Below, one piece after another: positions 57,701 to 64,000 of a DNA stretch of 64,000 bases; the stretch's first letter is position 1, and each line of letters opens with the position of its first letter. Made by a program: the position numbers and the translations under genes. The stretch comes from Parelaphostrongylus tenuis (taxonomy: Eukaryota > Nematoda > Chromadorea > Rhabditida > Metastrongylidae): positions 248,001-312,000 of the forward strand of contig JAHQIW010000381.1 in the NCBI GenBank assembly GCA_019055375.1, written 5' to 3'. Below the pieces are notes generated by a model, which was not told where the DNA came from, searched no databases, and saw only the letters and a list, made by a program, of their open reading frames with translations.

Positions 57701-60700
57701 TTCTTCCGTGATCACTGTACTCCTCTTGTCGGAAAGAGAACCAAGGCAAGAGAGCCATTGGCTACCATTTATCACTAACTCCTGAAAGCAAAATAATACT
57801 GAAACATTTTAGAAAAACGCTGCTTTCCGATACAATAAACTTCCTTTGGTCGTTGTTTATTACAACGCTGACTTTTCACTTCAATATAGAGAAGGAAGTG
57901 AATTTTGGCGTCAAAAAGTGCTCGCAGTCGCCCAAAAAGTTGGTTTTTTCAAAATCTATTCAAATAAGTATATGTAGGTTTAGCTAGTAGAACAATGGCA
58001 AATGTTTTTAAACTGCTTTAGTAATGTCTATTTAGCTATAAGAATGCTGAGATACGAGCAAACTTGGAATTGACGTTTTTTGTGTCATGGAGTCGAACCG
58101 CCACTATGCCTTTCCGGGGTAGTGCTCTCTCATACGACACTATTGAAGAACTTGTTTTGTCATCAAGAAAGGCGAGAACAGAAAGAGAAAGAAAGAAAAG
58201 GGGAGGTTTAGTCGCGGGTTCGGGCCCATAACCTGGAAGCACCATGTCCTAAGCTTGCTTTTATCTCAGCAATCTTGTATTTATATTTCACATAATACTC
58301 TAACGGTATAAATTAACCCTTTGGGAACCTTGGATCCACGGCATTTGCAACTCTAACTGTCAAAGTTGGACGATGTGCCCCACTTCGTCTGCGTCTTTGA
58401 CTCTCAGCTTGCCATTGTTAGACGCAGCAGCCTTTCATTGTTGGGGGCAAAATGCTGGGAGTTAGAGATGCAGGGGAGGCGGAGCAGACCGTTCAAAGTT
58501 GCCAGTTAGAGACGCACAAGCCGTGAGTCCACGGTCCCGAAAAGGTTAACAGTAAATAAAAAACAGAAATGGTCTGTGTTGTCTGTTTGTCTATACTGTT
58601 TTACTAGTACTTCACTGTTCTGATTTAAGTATCAGAAGGACAAATATCATTTCGCTGTTGCTGATGAAGAAGAGTTTGCCAACGAGTTGGAGAGCGTCGG
58701 CCTAGGTGAGAGCTTTCTTCACTTGAAGTTGTCACTTTGCTTTTCTGGGTAGTCTTGCTGCAGAAAGGAGCAAGTGAGGATGACGGAACGGTTAGTGATG
58801 TGTCTATCAGGAAACAAGGTTTTGGCTCTACTGCTTGCACACCTGTCTCCCCAAATCTATGTTGGAACGCCTTAGCTTGACTATGTCCATGATTCCAAAG
58901 CGAATCAACTCAATCAGCACTCAACAGCATCCACAGAAAGGACGAAGTGTTTAAGCAGTATTCGAAATAAGGTGTTCGAAGACCTTTGCGAACGATGGAT
59001 GAGAGAAAACGAATCGAAGGCAAGAGATGCTGGTAACCAAACAACAACTGATGTGAAGACGGGCCAAATTATTAATAGTAATACTTGCTTGGACACTTAG
59101 ACGGCCCGTCTTCACTGATAATGCGAGACTCAGCTTACGGAATTTGCTGGTTTAGCTGTTTTGTTCCTTGGAGCCCCAAGGTAAGTGTAACTGGGTCTCC
59201 CTCAAGTAGTTATCACATTAGAGCAGTCGCCGGCCTTGTGCACCAGAGGGAGATAACCACCTTGCGGCTAGTATCTATCAAGACGGCGGTCATTCTTGAT
59301 ACGGTTTACTCTTGACTGGGCTATCCGAGTGAAGACGTCGGACTGCTTCCCAAATTGGGTGGCTCTCCTAGGGGTTCAACTCCCCGCTGTACTTCGCAGT
59401 GCGACACTCATGAGCACCTCTAAGCTGCGATGGGGCAGTAAACCGTATGGGAGGAGTTATAATAATAATATTTCCTAATTCGTTTTACACGATCAGTGAT
59501 CACAGTTCACTGTTCGGATACCAGTACTTGTGGCATTCGATTCGTTTCCTTGCATTCATCCTCCACAGACATCTTTGAACATTTCTTGTGTTGCTGACTA
59601 TTGCTTGAGAATTCGTCTTTCGTATATATGTTACAGAATTCTGATCGAAACGATTCTCCTTGTAGTCATGAAAGTATCGGGGCTTGCCGTTCGTTCGTTG
59701 ACTGCAAGAGAGTGTGAGGGAGGGAACTAAACCAGCGCCGTGCTTATCGCCTTACTTCCTGATACACCGCCCACTTTGCCAACCCTCTCCCTTATCAGTA
59801 TTGCCGTTTGTGATTGCGTAGTGTTTCTTGACGTTTCTGCTTGGAAGAAAGATTTTTGTTCAAGGAGACTCCGGACTAGAGCACAATATAGTCGTGTTCG
59901 GATACGACGGCAAGAAATACCCGATGGATCCAAATGAGTTTGATGGTGATTTTGATGAGAATCTAGAAGGATTTATGAAAAAGATCAGCAGTGGTTAGTG
60001 GTACTCCTATTTCCTAGAACTTGATCTTTCTTTTCTGACATTTCTCCTGGGACTTCATGATTTCTCCAGGTAAGGCTAAGCCATTCGTGCGATCTTTGCC
60101 ACTGCCACGTGACGATAAGTCTGCTGTGTGCGAACGTTGGTTGCATTGAACTTTGAAAAGGTTCGGAACTCGGCTGATTTTCATCATCTTTGAATTTATT
60201 AAATTTATTATCTATTTATCATAACTGCATTCAATAATATCGAGTGATGCGTAAGGTTTTGAACCTCAGGCGGACTGGAACACACGTCTCACCCTTTTAC
60301 GGAAGCGTATCGCAGAACAGAAACTCTGATAGTCCAGTGGTTATCACGCACACATCCAAGAAGGATGAGGCGCGAGCTCGACTTTCTTCCCGGAGTTCAT
60401 ATTCTTCTACATCACTGAGCATTATTGGATATTTTGTTGCAACATTATATCACTTCCTAAAATCCCGTTAAATAGAGGATTTCTGTGGATTGAGTAATGA
60501 CATTGTTTAGGTTGTCAATGACGAAAGTAAAGACGTGCTTATCTTCTTCTATGCTCCATGGTGTGGTCATTGCAAGGTTTGCTCATCGTCTCTTGAGCTT
60601 TCTTGTCGGTTTTCGGGTTTTTGAGTTTACACTGCAAACTGACTCTGTGCGAAAGAAGTAGATAGTAGAGGTACAGTTGCATGCAGGAACGAAAGAAATT

Positions 60701-61107
60701 AGCAGGAGATTTTGTGCTGGAATTTCTTCCCTTATCAGTTAGGGAAGTCAGTGAACGATCTGCTGAACCGTAATCTGCATAATTTATTACAGTCTTTCGA
60801 GCCGATTTTTATGGAAATGGCGGAAGAAGTTCAAGAAGAAGCAACCAAATCTCGTACTTGCGAAATTCGATGCAACAGCCAATGATGTGCCGTCCCCCTA
60901 CAAGGTCGAAGGATTTCCAACTATCTATTTCGCTCCTAGCGGGCACAAGGTGAGAATGGATGTCTCGTATTTCGGTTTTGAAGCAGTAATCCAGGATATT
61001 TGCAGTCGGAACCGTTCAAATACGAGTTACCACGTACTAAAGTGGCTATTACGAGTTACTTGAAACAGAAAGCTGTGAAGTCCTTCCAACACAAAGAAGA
61101 ACTATAA
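45743..61107 (+). CDS. PDIA4: PDIA4/ERp72-like protein disulfide isomerase (three frame discrepancies)
   Basis: Sixteen exons: 45743-46062, 50993-51189, 51318-51456, 51527-51584, 53447-53562, 56166-56270, 57116-57213, 57280-57414, 57671-57745, 57813-57938, 58630-58705, 59865-59993, 60070-60160, 60511-60576, 60793-60949, 61006-61107; about 661 residues if in frame (human PDIA4 645). It begins with a signal peptide ([16 protein letters not shown]) and a Ser/acidic linker. Next come thioredoxin domains with active sites TCVHC and WCGHC, two inactive domains, a third active site WCGHC, and C-terminal KEEL for ER retention. It would oxidise and isomerise disulfides in the ER lumen. Two introns appear to be GC-AG (after 51584 and 57745). 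Three sites break frame: the exon 7/8 junction (one base), 60126-60130 (two extra bases in GTGTG) and about 60822 (one extra G). The rest aligns to PDIA4 without gaps, so assembly indels or recent decay are both possible. Confidence 0.88.
46268..46528. mobile_element. MITE with AACCGGTTGACTT-type ends, PDIA4 intron 1
   Basis: Left TTTTAACCAGTTGACTTCCG, CGGACCCAAACCCGC; right GGGTCCGTAAAAGTCAACCG, GTTGAG. Inner arms pair TTAGTCGCCGGCCACAGTAC with GTACTGTAGTCGGCGACTAA. Same termini as the 22.24-22.47 kb element. Confidence 0.82.
46529..46690. repeat. Inverted repeat shared with the mariner-ended element
   Basis: AAAACGATTGTTGATTCTAC is mirrored by CACCGACAATCGTTTTTGCT, with TATCGTTGCGTGCCAAAGCG between. 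The same structure is at 21650-21780 inside the YPEL5-B intron element, and the downstream CCGCAAGAAGCTTCTCTAAA word also recurs at 22870. Confidence 0.7.
47010..47415. mobile_element. Hairpin MITE family 2, short form, PDIA4 intron 1
   Basis: GACAAGAATTTTATGGGAGT, GTACGTGGCCGGTATTTTCG and CGCTGTAAAATCCAAAATAC on the left. The right mirrors them with GGATTTTATAGCGTTATAAA, AGCCATGTACGGAGCTAGCC and TTCTTATCCAGCG. The loop is an A-rich/T-rich stretch. Confidence 0.82.
47540..47645 (-). repeat. tRNA-like module in PDIA4 intron 1
   Basis: GGATGCTGAGTGATATTCAA, then GGAAGTCGAAACCGTGTTTC and GCACATGCTACCACTCCACC. Minus orientation. Confidence 0.65.
47820..47945. mobile_element. Small hairpin MITE in PDIA4 intron 1
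   Basis: ATTATTTGCGCCAACTTGTC and ATGTGGCTGGTAAG-type sequence mirrored as CTTACCAGCCACATGACAAG and TTGGCTCAAATAATGATG. The arms are about 45 bp; termini resemble family 1. Confidence 0.7.
48527..48829 (+). mobile_element. tRNA-derived SINE copy in PDIA4 intron 1, full length
   Basis: Best full-length example: head GCGCATGTGGCGAAGTGG with AATGGCTCGATCTCGTGC, body GTCTGGGAGGATAGACAGCA and GGAGGCCACCGCGAGTCATT, 3' block GCGCATCCCTCAAGGATTG, tail of three TTTATCC units. Confidence 0.93.
49060..50190. repeat. Large imperfect palindrome in PDIA4 intron 1
   Basis: Left side: TCTTCAAAAAGGCCTTGTTG, TCATTGAAAGATTTCTCGCT, repeated again near 49355-49420. Right side mirrored: AGCGAGAAATCTTCGAATGA near 49690 and GTAATAACAAGGCCTTTTTG near 50070. 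Looks like nested insertions of one AT-rich hairpin family. Relatives occur at 20690-20950 and 15700-15970 (CGATAGCT-containing words). Confidence 0.68.
50640..50735. mobile_element. Hairpin MITE family 1, right-arm remnant
   Basis: CCGTACAGCTGACGAGCCTG, GTGCCCATAACAGACCTCGT, GAAAGACTCAGAATACATCG. Single arm, in PDIA4 intron 1. Confidence 0.55.
51617..51828. mobile_element. MITE with AGCCCCTTGGGGACC ends, PDIA4 GC-AG intron
   Basis: Terminal inverted repeats AGCCCCTTGGGGACC and GGTCCCCAAGGGGCT. The interior is GC-rich and self-complementary (GGCAGACAGTGGAGCAGC, GTAGCTGAGGGAGATGCGAC). Related interior words (GCTACTGTAATGGCG, CGTCTCGTGGGAGAGCAGG) occur at 21130-21190 and 57490-57540. Confidence 0.82.
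51950..52305. mobile_element. Inverted tRNA-like composite in a PDIA4 intron
   Basis: A minus module (about 51968-52050, GGGAGTCGAACCC) and a plus module (about 52208-52280, GGGTTCGATTCCCGTCCGAGGT) flank an inner segment containing ATCTGTCGGCGTAACTGTG and GTTTGGTTGCTGATAGATCG. Outer flanks TGATATGCAAATC and TTTGCATATCACTCAACAT are complementary. It lies in the GC-AG intron after exon 4. Confidence 0.75.
52393..52755 (+). repeat. Dispersed repeat, copy 1 (PDIA4 intron 4)
   Basis: Shares CTGGTTTAGCTGTT, CACATTAGAGCAGTCGCCGG, GGTCATTCCTGATACGG and GTTGTACTTTACAG-type words in the same order with 59.09-59.46 kb. No reading frame or terminal repeat recognised; possibly a retroelement 3' end. Confidence 0.7.
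53148..53402. mobile_element. Hairpin MITE family 3 variant, PDIA4 intron 4
   Basis: GACCGTGGACCCAGCTCCTC and CAGCGTGGGAACCCTTTGAA at the left. Right end GCGTTCCCACGCTGAAGGCC and GCGGTCCCGAAAAGGGTC. The AT-rich centre (TGTATTGCTGTTGTTATTTT) is also seen at 43.1 kb and 62.4 kb. Confidence 0.8.
53976..54230 (+). mobile_element. tRNA-derived SINE copy in PDIA4 intron 5
   Basis: Head GCGCGTGGCGCAATGGTTGA, body TGTCTGGGAGGATAGCAGCC, 3' part GATCAACGTCGAGTGC. The B-box is degraded and the tail absent. Confidence 0.82.
54890..55015 (-). repeat. tRNA-like module in PDIA4 intron 5
   Basis: GATGCTGAATGATATGCAAA, then GCGGGAGTTGAACCCGCG and GGCGCTTGCTATCGCTACAT. The T-arm is well preserved. Confidence 0.65.
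55228..55532. mobile_element. Inverted-repeat element, PDIA4 intron 5
   Basis: CGTTTTGAGCCGTTAGGCCT and ACAGGCGCCTGT at the left, mirrored by GTCGCCTGTATAGCACTAGA and CCTAACGGCTCAAAACATAT. Between them CACCACAATCTCAGGTAATT pairs with ATTGTGGTGATTTC. Confidence 0.78.
55655..55865. mobile_element. Hairpin element, PDIA4 intron 5
   Basis: GGTTTCGACGGTTTCGCCCG, TCTCATCACTATCACTCG mirrored by GTACTGATGAGACGGTCGAA and ACCGTCGAAACG. About 200 bp. Confidence 0.72.
56637..56925 (+). mobile_element. tRNA-derived SINE copy in PDIA4 intron 6
   Basis: Head GCGCTTGTGACGTAGTGG with GTTCGATCGCGCGCC, 3' part CGATCAGCGCCGAGAGCC, and a poor tail. The body is strongly diverged. Confidence 0.8.
58040..58240. 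repeat. Weak tRNA-like pair in a PDIA4 intron
   Basis: GGAGTCGAACCGCC with CCTTTCCGGGGTAGTGCTC (minus), and GTCGCGGGTTCGGGCCC (plus) 120 bp later. Both T-arm words are visible; the rest is eroded. Confidence 0.4.
58313..58550. mobile_element. Hairpin MITE family 3, complete, PDIA4 intron
   Basis: Termini TTAACCCTTTGGGAACCTTG and CACGGTCCCGAAAAGGTTAA. Inner arms carry GTTAGACGCAGCAGCC and GGAGTTAGAGATGCAGG. It lies directly before exon 11. Confidence 0.85.
59086..59462 (+). repeat. Dispersed repeat, copy 2 (PDIA4 intron 11)
   Basis: Same orientation and word order as 52.39-52.76 kb: GCTGGTTTAGCTGTTTTGTT, CACATTAGAGCAGTCGCCGG, GGTCATTCTTGATACGG, CGATGGGGCAGTAAACCGTA. It ends in a short ATA repeat, as non-LTR elements can. 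Confidence 0.7.
60238..60445. mobile_element. Inverted tRNA-like composite in a PDIA4 intron
   Basis: Minus module (about 60258-60310, CCTCAGGCGGACTGGAAC) directly followed by a plus module (about 60325-60395, TGATAGTCCAGTGGTTATCA). Outer flanks GAGTGATGCGTAAG and ACATCACTGAGCATTATTGG are partly complementary. It lies between exons 13 and 14. Confidence 0.6.
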
Positions 61108-61353
61108 AAGAGACCCAAGGAGTGTTGCATATCCTCTGAATGCACAGCTGTCGCTGTCATTTCGCTGTTTTTCTTCTGTTCCTGCCAGTCTGGTACTCTT
61201 ATTTAGTTGTCTGACCAAGAGATGAGTACTTAACTGTTTGTTTTATTTAATTAATTATTTATTTATTTATTTGTTTTTGAAGGATTGACGGAGTTGAAGA
61301 CCTAAATAGTATTGTTTTCTTTTCAAATCTGAATGTTTTATCTCTGTGTGAGC

Positions 61354-61359
61354 AATAAA
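61354..61359 (+). promoter_or_regulatory. Poly(A) signal of the PDIA4-like gene
   Basis: AATAAA, 247 bases after the PDIA4-like stop codon, preceded by a T-rich 3' UTR. It is the first canonical signal downstream. Confidence 0.6.
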
Positions 61360-61854
61360 TCTTCGAGGTATGTTCATTGCTGGTTGTATCCCCTTCGTTC
61401 TGTTTGTTTTTATATGTATTAATGGTGGGTAATAAAATTTTTATGATTTAAACGGTCTTAAGTCAAAGAGTTTTGTTTAAACCTCTTTGGGTACCGCGTG
61501 TATCCGCTTAAATATACCATTTGCCGCGCCGCGTGGTACGTAATTTTTCTTGGCGCGCGCTGCAGTGGAAATAAGTAGTTTTCTTATAAATGGAGGTTTT
61601 GAGGGGATATTATCATCGATAACTGATGAAAGGTTACAAAATACGTACATATTACAGAAGGGACTTTCAAGGTACTAGGTGATGACACGCTATGCAAAAA
61701 TTCTTTACGGTTGACTTTATTTTTGCCTTATTGTCAGGTGATCGGTTGCCAGATCTAGTGTATGTATTCGAGCGATTGCATTTGATGATCAGATGAAATT
61801 CTTTTATTTAACCGCTTTTACCGGTGGTATGAAGTCATGAATATATGCAGCAAT

Positions 61855-62260
61855 ATTAAGTGATGTGCAGAACTTTTGAGTCAGGCGGACTGGAACCCAC
61901 ATCTCACTTTATCCGGGAGCGCGTGCTCTAACCTGTTGACTACTGACGCTCATTTTGCACACCAAAACTTTTCCATCAGACGGGACTGAAAACCACATCT
62001 CACTCACTCTATCTTGGGGCGCGTGCTCCAACCCGTTGCACTACTGACGTTCATTTTGCACACCACTCTTTCTACGCTACAACGCATCTATCTGTCACCC
62101 GCCAGCCGTCAACGGCCTGGCCCAGGTAGTCGATATCGACATTGAACCCCGCTCACGCTGGTGTGCAGAATGTTTTGGTAGTGCCACGGGTTAGAACACG
62201 CGCTCCCGGATAGAGTGAGGTCTGGGTCTGAGTACCGCCTGACGCAAAAGTTTTGCACAT
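61855..62260. mobile_element. Inverted tRNA-like composite, three modules
   Basis: Two minus-oriented modules in tandem (about 61876-61955 and 61968-62055) face a plus-oriented module (about 62165-62250). Each has the GCGCGTGCT...GTTGCACTACTGACG or mirrored arrangement and a TTTTGCACA flank. A central segment (GTCAACGGCCTGG, CGATATCGAC) lies between. It resembles the palindromic element at 43.3 kb with one arm duplicated. Confidence 0.72.
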
Positions 62261-62342
62261 CGCTGAGTATTTTCTTGCATTCGATTCGTTATCGCGGGGT
62301 CATCCCCACAAGGATCTTTGGACATCGGCGGGTTATTTCAGG

Positions 62343-62585
62343 TGCTACTTAACTGTGAGAGCTACGGACCCACCTCTCCAGCATCTCTAATCCCCAGTGT
62401 AGGAGGGCATTGAATGCATATTGTGTTATTATGTTGCTATAAGGAAATAACAACAGTAATGCAATTTCATCAATTCGTTCCCACGCTGGGTGTTAGAGAC
62501 GGGGAGGAGGTGGAGCAGACCATACAGCGTTGCTACGCTGGGGTTGAAGATACGGGAAGTGGGTTCACGGCCCCGAAAGGGTTAA
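62343..62585. mobile_element. Hairpin MITE family 3 variant
   Basis: GCTACGGACCCACCTCTCCA, CCCCAGTGTAGGAGGGCATT; right CGTTCCCACGCTGGGTGTTA, GGTTCACGGCCCCGAAAGGG, TTAAGG. Same AT-rich core as the 53.2-kb copy. Confidence 0.8.
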
Positions 62586-63789
62586 GGATATCGCGTTTCC
62601 CGTGAATGTTGTAGAATGCCTGTTCAGTCGAATCTCTTTGAAATCTTAGAGGGGAACGAGCTAAGACATTACCACGTGGATTGATGAAGAGCGTTGAGAC
62701 CAACAGTTTGTTTTTTAGTGTCTGCATCACTTACTCACCAGAAGAAGTTCATCATCCTTCATTCCTGACCAACTAAATTTAGGCTGGTAATCAATTTAGC
62801 ATCTGTCCATTATGGCGCCTTTGCCGTCTGGAACGCTGCCGCTTTATTTTGTCGTGGATTTATCGCTTTTGGACGACAGATAATGGTTTTTTGATTATCA
62901 TTAGACTTAAAGAATTGAGGAAATTGCACATTTTCGGGAGAGACTGCTGTGTAGCCGTAGAGATATAAATGCTTCATTTGATGCCGATTCTATCTGTCTT
63001 CATACCCGTCCATTTCTTCTAGTGATGACTCAAAATGGTTGCTAGAATTGGAGTACCATTATATTAGCGGCTCATTTTAGCGGACTGTGAATTCGTGTGG
63101 AAGGACATCACCTCTGATTCATTCAAAGTAAACCCTCGGACGTGATATTTACTGGCCCCACTTGGCACTATTCCTTTTGTTAATGAAGTGCTGCTTGATT
63201 ACGAGCAGTACAAGAAGGAAGTATTGTGTGACAAAAAGAAAATTCGCGATCTCAAGTGGACAAACATTGAAAATCTCTGTTGGCCTGTCGGATTTATAAA
63301 AGCTGTTACAATGATAAGGATATTGGATCAACAGAGGTTGTTGACTATTATCGGGTGACGGCCCGGACATTGGATAATGGTGGTGGATCGAATAGAAAAT
63401 CCATGCACGAATGATAAGTTGTGATTTGATGATGACTGTCGATGTTGTGGATTGTTTATAAAGGAAATGTTGATGAGCACGTCTGAAACATTAGTGAAAT
63501 GTGCGAAATAGAAGTGAACGAATGCGTTTATATCCAGATGTCTTGCATACATTCATAGAAACGTACTATATCTACGCATACTTCTTCTGCGTATTACAAT
63601 AACGTGCCAGATCGTTCGAAGAAAACTTCGTCCAACATACTACTGCGGTTGGAAAGAAAGTTGTGGAGCACTTCAATAGTCATGAGATAACTCGCATGCA
63701 TATTATTGGATTATCAACGTTTCTTATGTGGAATTTTCCCAACGAAGGCCCTAGATATTACTCGTCCTTATTTTCACTTTGTTTCAATC
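62586..63789. other. Intergenic sequence before the mariner copy
   Basis: No gene recognised. Open frames are short. Sequence is AT-rich and lacks the repeat families listed elsewhere in the window. Confidence 0.45.
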
Positions 63790-64000
63790 CTCCGCCATGT
63801 CCAACGATGCAATCGGAGTTCGTATTTTATGCGTCATTATTGGAGAAAGGCTCTCTCAAAGCGAGCTGCAGTTGATGAAATTAACGAAGTTGAAGCGGAA
63901 GGCACAATAAGCAGATCTGATGCTAAATGCTGATTTCAACGCTCCTCAATGCTGGAGAACTTGACCTCGAAGACAAGCCTCGTTCTGGACGTTCAACAAA
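63790..64000 (+). pseudogene. Mariner transposase, N-terminal part, cut by the window end
   Basis: The plus strand encodes HYWRKALSKRAAVDEINEV and ISRSDAKC followed by a stop. After a frameshift it continues as NAGELDLEDKPRSGRST, the conserved end of the mariner helix-turn-helix DNA-binding region. It therefore looks like a damaged copy, continuing beyond the window. The catalytic domain is not visible here. Confidence 0.75.

Overview
The window reads as a stretch of a nematode genome, most likely a strongylid (clade V) animal parasite, although the species cannot be named from sequence alone. The reasons are compact intron-containing genes with TTTCAG-like acceptors, orthologues of animal YPEL5, OTUD5 and PDIA4/ERp72, mariner-family transposase debris, and a very heavy load of small non-autonomous repeats. 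Most open frames in it are noise. I reconstructed four protein genes by hand from splice sites and family alignment.

Layout: 1-18.3 kb is repeat-dominated sequence with no gene I can support (two long dinucleotide arrays, hairpin elements, SINEs, tRNA-like modules). 18,348-23,312 (- strand) and 25,148-29,859 (+ strand) are two YPEL5-like paralogues arranged head to head. They share the same five-exon structure and are about 82% identical over the 127 yippee-core residues. 31,854-37,694 (+) is an OTUD5-like deubiquitinase whose N-terminus is built from 18-nt microexons. 37.7-45.7 kb is intergenic, with SINEs, inverted-repeat elements and a 41-44 bp tandem array. 45,743-61,107 (+) is a 16-exon PDIA4/ERp72-like ER disulfide isomerase with three thioredoxin active sites and a C-terminal KEEL. 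It carries three places where the reading frame is off by one or two bases. 61.1-64.0 kb is intergenic, ending in the start of a mariner transposase copy.

The genes do not form one pathway. YPEL5 and OTUD5 both belong to ubiquitin biology (CTLH E3 ligase association; deubiquitination), while the PDI acts in ER folding. I see no operon: same-strand gaps are 2 kb and 8 kb.

The most unusual structure is in the repeats. About 25 modules of roughly 72 nt look like tRNA cloverleaves, and many sit in opposite orientation as the arms of palindromic elements (clearest at 43,258-43,497). At least 16 copies of a separate tRNA-headed SINE ending in TTTATCC repeats are also present, alongside several families of hairpin MITE. 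All intron coordinates and family groupings below come from reading the sequence by eye; no search or alignment program was run.
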